DNA of 5,229 nt from Simkania negevensis (GTDB taxonomy: Bacteria; Chlamydiota; Chlamydiia; Chlamydiales; Simkaniaceae): assembly GCA_016191565.1 (NCBI GenBank), contig JACPWA010000053.1:1-5229 (forward strand). The letters run 5' to 3'. The notes below the pieces were generated by a model that saw only the letters and a list, made by a program, of their open reading frames with translations, ran no database searches and was not told the DNA's origin. Of this stretch, positions 1 through 5,229 are shown one piece after another; position 1 is the first letter of the stretch, and every line of letters starts with the position of its first letter. A program made the translations under genes and the position numbers.

Positions 1-456
1 ATCAGGTTGATCGAATAGGTGTTTAATCTGATCATAAGAGAGGGCTTTAGGGAGAGGCTTATCGAGTTTAAGAGTCTCGATTTCCTCTAGCGGATCTTCT
101 ATAACTTCCTTCTCTTTCATCAAGTATTTAAAAAAAGAGCGAAGGGTAGAGAGGTGGCGCACAATGGTCCGTTTAGATAAGCCTCGGTAGCTCAGATGGG
201 CAAGATACTCCCGAATAGTCCTTTTATTAACTCTCTGAGGAGAAAGAGGGTCAAAGGGAAGTTTTTCCCTATTACCTAAGAATCGTAACGCAAAAGGGGG
301 AGCTCTTTTTTCTAGAGGAAGCTTTTCGATTTTCTCTTCAAGAAAGTTTTTAAAAGAATTGAGATCAACAAGGTAATTACGGAGAGTATGCTCTGAGAAG
401 TTGCAGACCGCTTGAAGATAGTGGAAGAACCTGTCATAGGACTCTAGTAAAGACAC
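1..456 (-). CDS. xerC: Tyrosine recombinase XerC, N-terminal part (cut by left edge)
   Basis: Site-specific tyrosine recombinase that, with XerD, resolves chromosome dimers at dif in the cytoplasm. I translated the minus strand by hand: 152 codons from a GTG at 454-456 stay open to base 1. Visible are the N-terminal SAM-like DNA-binding domain, with the typical FSEHTLRNYLVDLNSFKNFL (residues 20-39) and LSKRTIVRHLSTLRSFFKYL (93-112), then the DPLEEIETLK..LPKALSYDQI linker (121-144) that leads to the catalytic domain. The catalytic Arg/His/Tyr residues lie outside the window. Between the first helices and VNKRTIREYL there are about 30 more residues than in E. coli XerC, which I recall as a chlamydial trait. 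GTG is chosen because AAGGAG sits 6 bases upstream (463-468) and the family starts only a few residues before the first helix; ATG at 478-480 or 475-477, in the same frame, is the alternative. It is divergent from the ABC-F gene. XerD is less likely, given the neighbour and the linker. Confidence 0.88.
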   Translation of the reverse strand, partial: MSLLESYDRFFHYLQAVCNFSEHTLRNYLVDLNSFKNFLEEKIEKLPLEKRAPPFALRFLGNREKLPFDPLSPQRVNKRTIREYLAHLSYRGLSKRTIVRHLSTLRSFFKYLMKEKEVIEDPLEEIETLKLDKPLPKALSYDQIKHLFDQPD

Positions 457-462
457 TCTTCT

Positions 463-468
463 CTCCTT
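463..468 (-). promoter_or_regulatory. Ribosome binding site that decides the xerC start
   Basis: On the minus strand AAGGAG stands 6 bases before GTG 454-456, an ideal Shine-Dalgarno arrangement. The two upstream ATGs (480 and 477) have only a weaker AGGAAAG at a longer distance. This favours the GTG start. Confidence 0.5.
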
Positions 469-475
469 TCTCTCC

Positions 476-505
476 ATCATATGATGATCTTTCCTTGTTT
501 TTGAA
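476..505 (-). promoter_or_regulatory. Possible xerC promoter
   Basis: On the minus strand TTCAAA (505-500) and TATGAT (481-476) are separated by 18 bases, matching sigma-70/sigma-66 boxes at 4 of 6 and 5 of 6 positions. Transcription would begin near 469, giving a leader of about 12 bases that just includes the AAGGAG, which fits the GTG start and would exclude the upstream ATGs. The assignment is by eye and weak. Confidence 0.27.
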
Positions 506-523
506 GAGGAAACTTGGTAAAAT
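495..523 (+). promoter_or_regulatory. Probable promoter of the ABC-F gene
   Basis: TTGTTT (495-500) and TAAAAT (518-523) are separated by exactly 17 bases in the 85-bp divergent region, matching the sigma-70/sigma-66 consensus well. Transcription would begin near 530, leaving a leader of only about 12 bases before ATG 542. Its -35 box abuts the proposed -35 of xerC on the other strand, so the two promoters could not easily be occupied together. Inference from sequence only. Confidence 0.42.
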
Positions 524-541
524 GGGAAAAAATTTTCGTTT

Positions 542-2122
542 ATGATCACTTTAGATAAAATCTCTAAGAAGATAGGAACGCGAGTCCTTTTCGACGATGT
601 TTCTGCTACTTTTACAGCGGGAAACCGGTATGGTCTAACTGGTCCCAATGGATCGGGAAAATCAACTCTGCTCTATATCATGATGGGGGTAGTAGAGCCC
701 ACTTCGGGCAAGGTAAGTCTTCCTAAAAAAGTCGGTTTCCTCAGACAAAATATTGAAGAATTTAAAGATTACCGGGCAATTGATACGGTCATTATTGGAA
801 ACCAGCGTCTCTGGAAAGCAATGGTAGAGCGCGATCTTCTGTATGAGAAAGAGATGACCGATGCGATCGGGATGCGTCTGGGCGAGCTAGAGGAGATCAT
901 CGCCGAGGAAGATGGCTACAGCGCTGAAACACATGCAGAGACTCTACTATCCGGAATGGGGATCGACGTAAAATTTCACTTCCAGCCTCTCCATGCTCTC
1001 CCTACCGATCTTCAGTTTAGAGTTCTTCTTTGCCAAGCGCTATTTGGAAACCCTGAAGCTCTTTTACTTGACGAACCTACTAACCACCTCGATTTAGAGT
1101 CGATCGGATGGTTAGAAACTTTTCTTCATAACTATACGGGAACGCTCATTGTAGTGAGCCACGATCGTCACTTCCTTAATGCAGTCACCACTCATATTGC
1201 CGACATTGATTACGACACGATCATCACCTACCCTGGAAATTATGATGATATGCTTGTGGCAAAAACAGCTCTTCGAGAAAGGACAGAACAGGAAAATAAG
1301 TCAAAAGAAAAAAAGATCGCACAGCTAAAGGAGTTTGTCGCCCGCTTTGGAGCAGGTACAAGGGCCTCCCAAGTGCAATCAAGGGTGCGAGAGATCAACA
1401 GGTTGCAACCGCAAGACTTAAAGAAATCGAATATCCAACGTCCCTATATCCGCTTCACCCCTCCTGAAAAGCCTTCTGGAAAACTTACCTTCAATCTGAA
1501 AGGGATTTCAAAGTCCTATGGGGATAATCGGGTCATCTCACGCTTCTCTACAGAGATTATGAAAGGAGATAAGGTCGCAGTAATTGGCAATAATGGAATG
1601 GGAAAAACAACCCTCTTAAAAATGATTGCCAAAATTTTAGAACCTGATGAGGGAACTGTAGAATGGGGACATCAGGTACAGGTGGGTTACTTTCCTCAAA
1701 ATCATACAGAGATCATTAATAAAAAAGAAAAAATCACCGCTTTTGAGTGGCTCAAAATGCAGAAAGAGAAAGCCTATGATCAGGAGATCCGTTCTGCAAT
1801 GGGCAAAATGCTCTTTTCCGGAGATGATGCTTTTAAACAAATCTCTGCCCTTTCAGGGGGAGAGACAGCTCGTCTGATTTTTGCCTCTCTCATGCTTCAT
1901 AGTTTTAATACATTGATTTTTGATGAGCCAAATAATCACCTTGACCTGGAATCGGTTTCAGCTCTCGCCTGGGGTCTTTCAGAATTCCAGGGAACTGTGA
2001 TCTTGGCTGGCCATGATCGAGAGTTGATCAATGAGATGGCAACTAAAATCATCTCGCTCGACGCAGCAGGAATCCATCTTTTTGATGGCTCTTTAGATCA
2101 GTACCTTGCTTCTCAAGTTTAA
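542..2122 (+). CDS. ybiT: ABC-F family ATPase, YbiT type
   Basis: Soluble twin-ATPase protein of the ABC-F family, whose members bind the ribosomal E site and act on stalled or initiating ribosomes; it has no membrane domain and is not a transporter. The 526 residues match the length of E. coli YbiT (about 530). NBD1 has Walker A GPNGSGKST (34-42), Walker B LLLDEPTNHLD (174-184) and the H-loop SHDRH (206-210); its signature is degenerate (around PTDLQFRVLL), as I recall for YbiT. The charged inter-domain linker, about residues 236-318, contains YPGNYDD and a basic helical stretch ending in PYIRF, which is YbiT-like. NBD2 has Walker A GNNGMGKTT (349-357), signature LSGGE (437-441), DEPNNHLD (461-468) and GHDRE (490-494); the Asn in DEPN and the Gly before His depart from the usual DEPT and SHDR. 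The gene has no clear Shine-Dalgarno, only a short leader. Divergent from xerC, an arrangement I recall from chlamydiae. The older label 'ABC transporter ATP-binding protein' would mislead. Confidence 0.93.
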   Translation: MITLDKISKKIGTRVLFDDVSATFTAGNRYGLTGPNGSGKSTLLYIMMGVVEPTSGKVSLPKKVGFLRQNIEEFKDYRAIDTVIIGNQRLWKAMVERDLLYEKEMTDAIGMRLGELEEIIAEEDGYSAETHAETLLSGMGIDVKFHFQPLHALPTDLQFRVLLCQALFGNPEALLLDEPTNHLDLESIGWLETFLHNYTGTLIVVSHDRHFLNAVTTHIADIDYDTIITYPGNYDDMLVAKTALRERTEQENKSKEKKIAQLKEFVARFGAGTRASQVQSRVREINRLQPQDLKKSNIQRPYIRFTPPEKPSGKLTFNLKGISKSYGDNRVISRFSTEIMKGDKVAVIGNNGMGKTTLLKMIAKILEPDEGTVEWGHQVQVGYFPQNHTEIINKKEKITAFEWLKMQKEKAYDQEIRSAMGKMLFSGDDAFKQISALSGGETARLIFASLMLHSFNTLIFDEPNNHLDLESVSALAWGLSEFQGTVILAGHDRELINEMATKIISLDAAGIHLFDGSLDQYLASQV

Positions 2123-2141
2123 ACAATCCTAAACACTTTCT

Positions 2142-2171
2142 TTGCTTTTTTTCTCAAATCAATTCTAGAAT
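2142..2171 (+). promoter_or_regulatory. Possible promoter of the MATE remnant
   Basis: TTGCTT (2142-2147) and TAGAAT (2166-2171) with an 18-base spacer lie in the 73-bp gap after the ABC-F stop. Transcription would begin near 2178, about 18 bases before ATG 2196. No intrinsic terminator separates this from the ABC-F gene, so read-through is equally possible. Confidence 0.3.
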
Positions 2172-2195
2172 GGTAAACGCATCTACCTAATTGCT

Positions 2196-2630
2196 ATGCT
2201 CAAGGAACAGATGATCTCTGCAACCATTACCACCTCTCCTACGTCCACCTCTCTTACTCACTATCCTGAAGGGAGTTTTAGGGAGCTCATGACTTTGGTA
2301 TTTCCTTTAGTGCTTTCTCTTCTTTCAGGAAGCTTAATGGGATTTTGTGACCGACTTTTCCTCTCCCACTACTCTTTAGATGCTTTAAAAGCAGTAAGCT
2401 CTGCAAACTATCTTTGCATCTTTTTTCAGCTTGCCTGTATGCGCGTTGCTACGATGAATCAGGTGTATGTGAGCAAACATATCGGTTCAGATCAGAAAGA
2501 ACTAGCAGGAGCTTATACTTGGCAGATGATCTGGTTCTCCCTTTTCTCTATGCTTTTCACACTTCCTCTTAGCAGCTTTAGGAAAGATGAGTACTCTCAT
2601 TGCTTGGGCATCAGGAGTAGCGTTAGTTAA
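2196..2630 (+). pseudogene. MATE-family transporter remnant, N-lobe fragment (TM1-3)
   Basis: Inner-membrane multidrug/toxin extrusion family; intact members are about 430-460 residues with 12 helices in two lobes and export substrates against H+ or Na+. Here residues 31-51 (LMTLVFPLVLSLLSGSLMGF) form TM1, followed by the family-typical DRLFLSHYSLDALKAVS (52-68), then TM2 (about 68-92) with a VSKHIGS loop, and TM3 (about 105-127). After residue 127 the translation turns hydrophilic (RKDEYSHCLGIRSSVS) and stops at 2630, while transporter sequence continues in the next frame. TM4-6 are absent from both frames, so the lesion is a deletion of roughly 100 residues with a frameshift near 2565-2585, not a single-base indel. 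Start: ATG 2196 has no Shine-Dalgarno; ATG 2211 has AAGGA at 2202-2206, rather close. Unlikely to be a working transporter. Confidence 0.75.
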
Positions 2631-3114
2631 CCGCTTAGGAGGTGATTATCTCCTTGTCCTTTCAATGGGCTCGACCCTATGCCTTATCTTGTCCCCCTTT
2701 TCAGAAGGAATAGGGCTTGCTTTAACTACCCTTGTGGCCTACTTTCGGGGAGCAAAAAAATGGCCTCACATTTGGCTCAGCCTTCGGGCCTCCTCTTTTG
2801 CCCTTTTGCTTGAACTTCTTCTCCTTTCTCTCCCCTTTTATTTTTTCCGCGAAAAGATGCTTGATCTTTTCTTTAAAGAGAACTTAAGCGCAGAATCGCT
2901 CTCTACTCTTAGGCTAAGTTGTTATTGGTTATGGCTCTTCTTTTTCTTAGAAGGCTGGGGCTACATCGGCATATGCCTTCTTACTGGACTGGAAGAAACT
3001 TTTTACCTTCTCAAAATAAATCTGATTATCAATTGGCCTACCGTTTTCTTCCCGATTTACTTCGGCTTTCTGAAGGCAGTAGCTCCTCTACCTTTAATAC
3101 TGTATGGTAAGTAG
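2587..3114 (+). pseudogene. MATE-family transporter remnant, C-lobe fragment (TM7-11)
   Basis: Continuation of the same decayed transporter, one frame over and overlapping the first fragment by 44 bases. The frame is open from 2530; the nominal ATG at 2587 has no well-placed ribosome site, so independent translation is doubtful. The 175 residues resemble the second MATE lobe: TM7 (about 1-14), GGDYLLVLSMGSTL leading into TM8 (22-52) with a conserved-looking FSEGIGLALTTLVAYFRGAKK, TM9 (66-87), TM10 (107-133) with a TGLEETFY loop, and TM11 (142-165, NLIINWPTVFFPIYFG). It then ends abruptly after about ten residues; TM12 and the C-terminal tail are missing. Both fragments together give about 300 residues against the usual 430-460. 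The last 77 bases overlap the convergent 93-residue gene. A programmed frameshift is unlikely, because whole helices are missing at the junction. Confidence 0.72.
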
Positions 3115-3319
3115 CATTTTTATATACAATAGTCCGCTTTTCAGGGTTTAAAGTGACCTTTGTTGTCTCCTCTTCCCCATCCTTTTTTACCCATCTTAGC
3201 TCAAACATATTCTGCTTTCTATCTACTTCCTTAAAACCTTTCACACGAGTTTCCTGAAGCAATTGTTCTTTTACATTCATGAACCATGTTGTTTGATCTA
3301 CTTGACTTATTCTAGACAT
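3038..3319 (-). CDS. Small hypothetical protein, 93 residues
   Basis: I do not recognise this protein. It is basic and highly charged, with no signal peptide, membrane segment or cysteine. Residues 1-32 look helical (FMNVKEQLLQETRVKGFKEV), and residues 37-75 read as alternating strands (MFELRWVKKDG, TTKVTLNPEKRTIVYKNATY, HTVLKVEEL), suggesting a small alpha/beta fold. The strongest support is the start: a perfect AAGGAGG (3325-3331) lies 5 bases before ATG 3317-3319, the best ribosome site in the window. It runs in the same direction as the OppA-like gene 41 bp upstream and may be co-transcribed with it. The last 25 or so codons (ending PSESRSKSGRKR) are antisense to the truncated MATE gene, so the original C-terminus may have been replaced when the MATE gene was cut. 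Real gene probable, function unknown. Confidence 0.62.
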   Translation of the reverse strand: MSRISQVDQTTWFMNVKEQLLQETRVKGFKEVDRKQNMFELRWVKKDGEEETTKVTLNPEKRTIVYKNATYHTVLKVEELLPSESRSKSGRKR

Positions 3320-3324
3320 AATAT

Positions 3325-3331
3325 CCTCCTT
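3325..3331 (-). promoter_or_regulatory. Strong Shine-Dalgarno of the 93-residue gene
   Basis: On the minus strand AAGGAGG is followed by ATATT and the ATG of the small gene. A full seven-base match at ideal spacing fixes the start and argues that the frame is translated rather than a chance opening. Confidence 0.7.
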
Positions 3332-3360
3332 AATTAAAACTGTTTAACGGTCTAAAAAAA

Positions 3361-5229
3361 TTAACTGTTTTCATTTCTACCTTCTTTCTCATCAAAATAC
3401 CCTCTTGCAAAATCAATTTGGCGCGTATCTAAGCGGTAACATCCATTCAGTAATGGATGTTTCACTGAATACTCATTTTCATAAATAAGAGGAATCACAG
3501 GAAAAGACTTTATTAAGATCGATTCAGCTTCAGCAAAAGCTCTAGATTGTTTTTCTTTTATTTTCTCTTCTACCGCTTCTGCTATCTTTTTTTTATATTC
3601 ATCGCTTTCCCATTTTGAGAAGTTGACTGGGTGTTCTTTCTCTTGAAAAACATTAAGCGTATAGATTGGACTATCTACCAGAGGCTTCCACCCGATCCCT
3701 GCTATCTGATAATCTCCTTGATATACTTTAGAAAAAAGTTCTTTCCATTCATTTTCCTCAACTCTACAATCGATACCTAAAACTTCTCGCCATTGTTTAG
3801 TTATTGCTAAAGCTATTTCATCTCTGATTCCAGAGGCAATAATACACAGTTTTAGCGTAGGAAGGGAAATAGAGCTAAAACCACTTTCTTTAAGGCCTAA
3901 AGCGAAATATTCCCGGACTTTTGCCACATTCCTTTGTTTAAGAAGAGGATCGAAGCTCAGGGCATGCACAAGAGGGAGAATAGAAGTAGCGGCTTCTCCA
4001 TCATATGCAAGAGCTTTGAGGAGAAGTTCTCGATCAATTGCATAAGCAAGAGCTTTTCGAATATTAGCGTTTTTAAGAAAAGGATCTTGACAATTGCAGA
4101 CATACCAATAGATTTGTGATCTATTCCCCCACTTATGCATCCTATAATCTCTTTTGAGGGTAGAAAGAATGGTCGATGGATAGAAGGGGGTTCCTAGCCA
4201 ATCGATTTCTTTATTTTTAAACATCTGATGCGCTTTTTGAAAGTTCGCTTTTGTAATCAAAATTCTATTAAGCTTTATCTCAGACTGATTCCAATATCCC
4301 TTATTTTTAACTAGCTCGTAGCAATGAGAATTCGCATAATAAAGAGAAAAGGGACCGTTGGAAATAAAATCTTTTCCTGCATGGGAAGCCCAATTGGGGT
4401 TCTTTTGATCCATGCGATGATTAATGGGAGCATATAAGCTACATGCAACCAGCTCAAGAAAATAGGGAGTTGGAGACTCAAGTTCTACTACTAGTTCAGA
4501 ATCAGAAACGACATAAATACCGAGTTTATCAACAGAGAGCTGTCCACTTTTTACTGCTCTAGCATGTTTAATGGGATAGAAAAGGTAGGAAAAAGGAGTG
4601 TGAAAGCGGGGTGAGAGAATCGTCTTCCAAGCATAAGCAAAGTCCTGAGAAGTCACTCGGTCTCCATTTGACCAAAAAGCTTTACGCAGCTCAAATTTAT
4701 AGATTTTTTGATCTTTAGAAATGGTGTATCGCTTTGCCATAGCCAAGCTAAGTTTTTTCTTCCCATCGAATCGCATGAGACCTTCGAAAAGGATCTTTAA
4801 AATTGTTTCAGAAACCTCTCCACCACCTAACCTAGGGTCAAACGAAAGCGGATTATGAGGAATAGGAATGCGCAACGTTTGTCTTTCCTTTTGCTTCAGA
4901 TCGATCTCATGCATCCTCTTTTCGAGAGTTTCAAGAAGGAGCTCAGAAGATTTCTCACTTTGGCTTGGACAAATGACCCCTATGATATAGTTATCTTTTT
5001 CCTTAAAAGAAGTTTCAATCAATGACGAGCGTTTTGATTGATCCAACAAAAGAGAAGTTAAAAGATTTAGAATTTCCTTTTTAAACGTGGGATTAGCAAT
5101 TCTTAAAGCTATATATAGATTCCCCCCCTGTCTAATTGATTTGAGAAGAGAACCCTCTCCAAGGGAGGAGGTTTTCAGCATTTCAAAACATAGAGTAAAG
5201 AGGATCTTAAATGATTCTAAAGGAAGGGT
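3361..5229 (-). CDS. OppA-like peptide-binding protein (SBP family 5) with N-terminal extension; cut by right edge
   Basis: Extracytoplasmic solute-binding protein of the oligopeptide ABC-transporter family; relatives capture short peptides in the periplasm and deliver them to an OppBCDF permease. Numbering from the first in-window ATG (5179-5181), the binding domain spans about 103-590: LRIPIPHNPLSFDPRLGGG (103-121), ETILKILFEGLMRFD, FELRKAFWSNGDRVTSQDFAYAWK (163-186), the substrate-loop-like ISNGPFSL (273-280) and NANIRKALAYAIDRELL (371-387), all typical. Before it lie about 100 residues I do not recognise, with GGNLYIALRIANP (19-31), a helical stretch, NYIIGVICPSQSEKSSE (64-80) and a helix LLLETLEKRMHEI (81-93). 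No signal peptide or lipobox is visible. ATG 5181 has no Shine-Dalgarno and the frame remains open through base 5229, so the true start is probably outside the window. No permease or ATPase gene is nearby. It ends 41 bp before the 93-residue gene. Family assignment is firm; substrate and localisation are not. Confidence 0.82.
   Translation of the reverse strand, partial: TLPLESFKILFTLCFEMLKTSSLGEGSLLKSIRQGGNLYIALRIANPTFKKEILNLLTSLLLDQSKRSSLIETSFKEKDNYIIGVICPSQSEKSSELLLETLEKRMHEIDLKQKERQTLRIPIPHNPLSFDPRLGGGEVSETILKILFEGLMRFDGKKKLSLAMAKRYTISKDQKIYKFELRKAFWSNGDRVTSQDFAYAWKTILSPRFHTPFSYLFYPIKHARAVKSGQLSVDKLGIYVVSDSELVVELESPTPYFLELVACSLYAPINHRMDQKNPNWASHAGKDFISNGPFSLYYANSHCYELVKNKGYWNQSEIKLNRILITKANFQKAHQMFKNKEIDWLGTPFYPSTILSTLKRDYRMHKWGNRSQIYWYVCNCQDPFLKNANIRKALAYAIDRELLLKALAYDGEAATSILPLVHALSFDPLLKQRNVAKVREYFALGLKESGFSSISLPTLKLCIIASGIRDEIALAITKQWREVLGIDCRVEENEWKELFSKVYQGDYQIAGIGWKPLVDSPIYTLNVFQEKEHPVNFSKWESDEYKKKIAEAVEEKIKEKQSRAFAEAESILIKSFPVIPLIYENEYSVKHPLLNGCYRLDTRQIDFARGYFDEKEGRNENS
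3438..3461. repeat. Perfect 10-bp inverted repeat inside the OppA-like gene
   Basis: The arms 3438-3447 and 3452-3461 are perfectly complementary around a CAGT loop. It lies about 75 bases before the stop, inside the codons for HPLLNGCY. No T-run follows on either strand, so it is not a rho-independent terminator; it could form a hairpin in the mRNA. Confidence 0.45.

Noticed and set aside
1637..1840. Open frame of 67 codons on the minus strand
   Set aside because: It lies wholly inside the ABC-F coding region, in antisense, with no ribosome site; the translation is low complexity (FFFFI, LFLHF).
542..2122. Antibiotic-resistance ABC-F (Vga/Msr/OptrA type)
   Set aside because: The length, YPGNY linker, PYIRF element and degenerate NBD1 signature point to the housekeeping YbiT type, not to resistance ABC-F proteins.
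2123..2160. T-rich stretch after the ABC-F stop as an intrinsic terminator
   Set aside because: No GC-rich stem precedes the T-run; the only symmetry is the short GTTTAAAC at the stop codon.
2919..3110. Open frame of 63 codons on the plus strand
   Set aside because: It is a shifted reading of the MATE C-lobe; the membrane-helix pattern belongs to the frame ending at 3114.
2587..3114. Second MATE frame as an independent small half-transporter gene
   Set aside because: The ATG has no suitable ribosome site, the frame is open further upstream without another start, the last helix is missing, and the N-lobe is directly adjacent. Decay explains it better.
3334..3370. Repeated AACTGTTT (3338-3345 and 3363-3370) and the inverted TTAAA/TTTAA arms (3334-3347) as an operator
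   Set aside because: The repeats are eight bases in an AT-rich gap, one copy lies in the stop-codon region of the OppA-like gene, and no promoter boxes can be placed with them.
3934..4119. Open frame of 61 codons on the plus strand
   Set aside because: It is antisense to the core of the binding-protein domain, without a ribosome site or recognisable motif.

Overview
This 5.2-kb window looks like part of the chromosome of a chlamydia, most likely an environmental (amoeba-associated) member of the Chlamydiota. The inference rests on three things: a XerC-type recombinase beside a YbiT-type ABC-F ATPase (as I remember it, a chlamydial neighbourhood), chlamydial-looking spacing in the XerC N-terminal domain, and an OppA-like binding protein and MATE-type transporter in an AT-rich background. 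None of it was checked by a database search.

Layout. (1) 1-456, minus strand: the N-terminal 152 codons of xerC; the catalytic domain lies beyond the left edge. (2) 457-541: a short divergent intergenic region with plausible back-to-back promoters. (3) 542-2122, plus strand: an intact 526-residue ABC-F protein of YbiT type. (4) 2196-3114, plus strand: a decayed MATE-family transporter in two overlapping frames. TM1-3 of the N-lobe are joined out of frame to the C-lobe; TM4-6 are missing and the gene stops inside or just after TM11. (5) 3038-3319, minus strand: a 93-residue protein of unknown function with a very strong ribosome binding site, whose 3' end reads 77 bases into the MATE remnant. 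(6) 3361 to the right edge, minus strand: an OppA-like (SBP family 5) protein whose reading frame stays open through the window end and which carries at least about 100 residues of unrecognised sequence in front of the binding-protein domain.

How the parts relate. xerC and the ABC-F gene are divergent housekeeping genes (chromosome dimer resolution and ribosome-associated ATPase). The OppA-like gene and the 93-residue gene run the same way 41 bp apart and may be co-transcribed. No permease or ATPase partner for the binding protein is visible. The segment from about 2.57 to 3.12 kb looks like a site of gene decay by deletion.

I see no RNA gene, insertion sequence, CRISPR array or convincing intrinsic terminator, and no gene-free stretch over 300 bases. 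I do not see a clear new multi-gene system. The best leads are the N-terminal extension on the binding protein, the MATE deletion, and the convergent overlap with the 93-residue gene.
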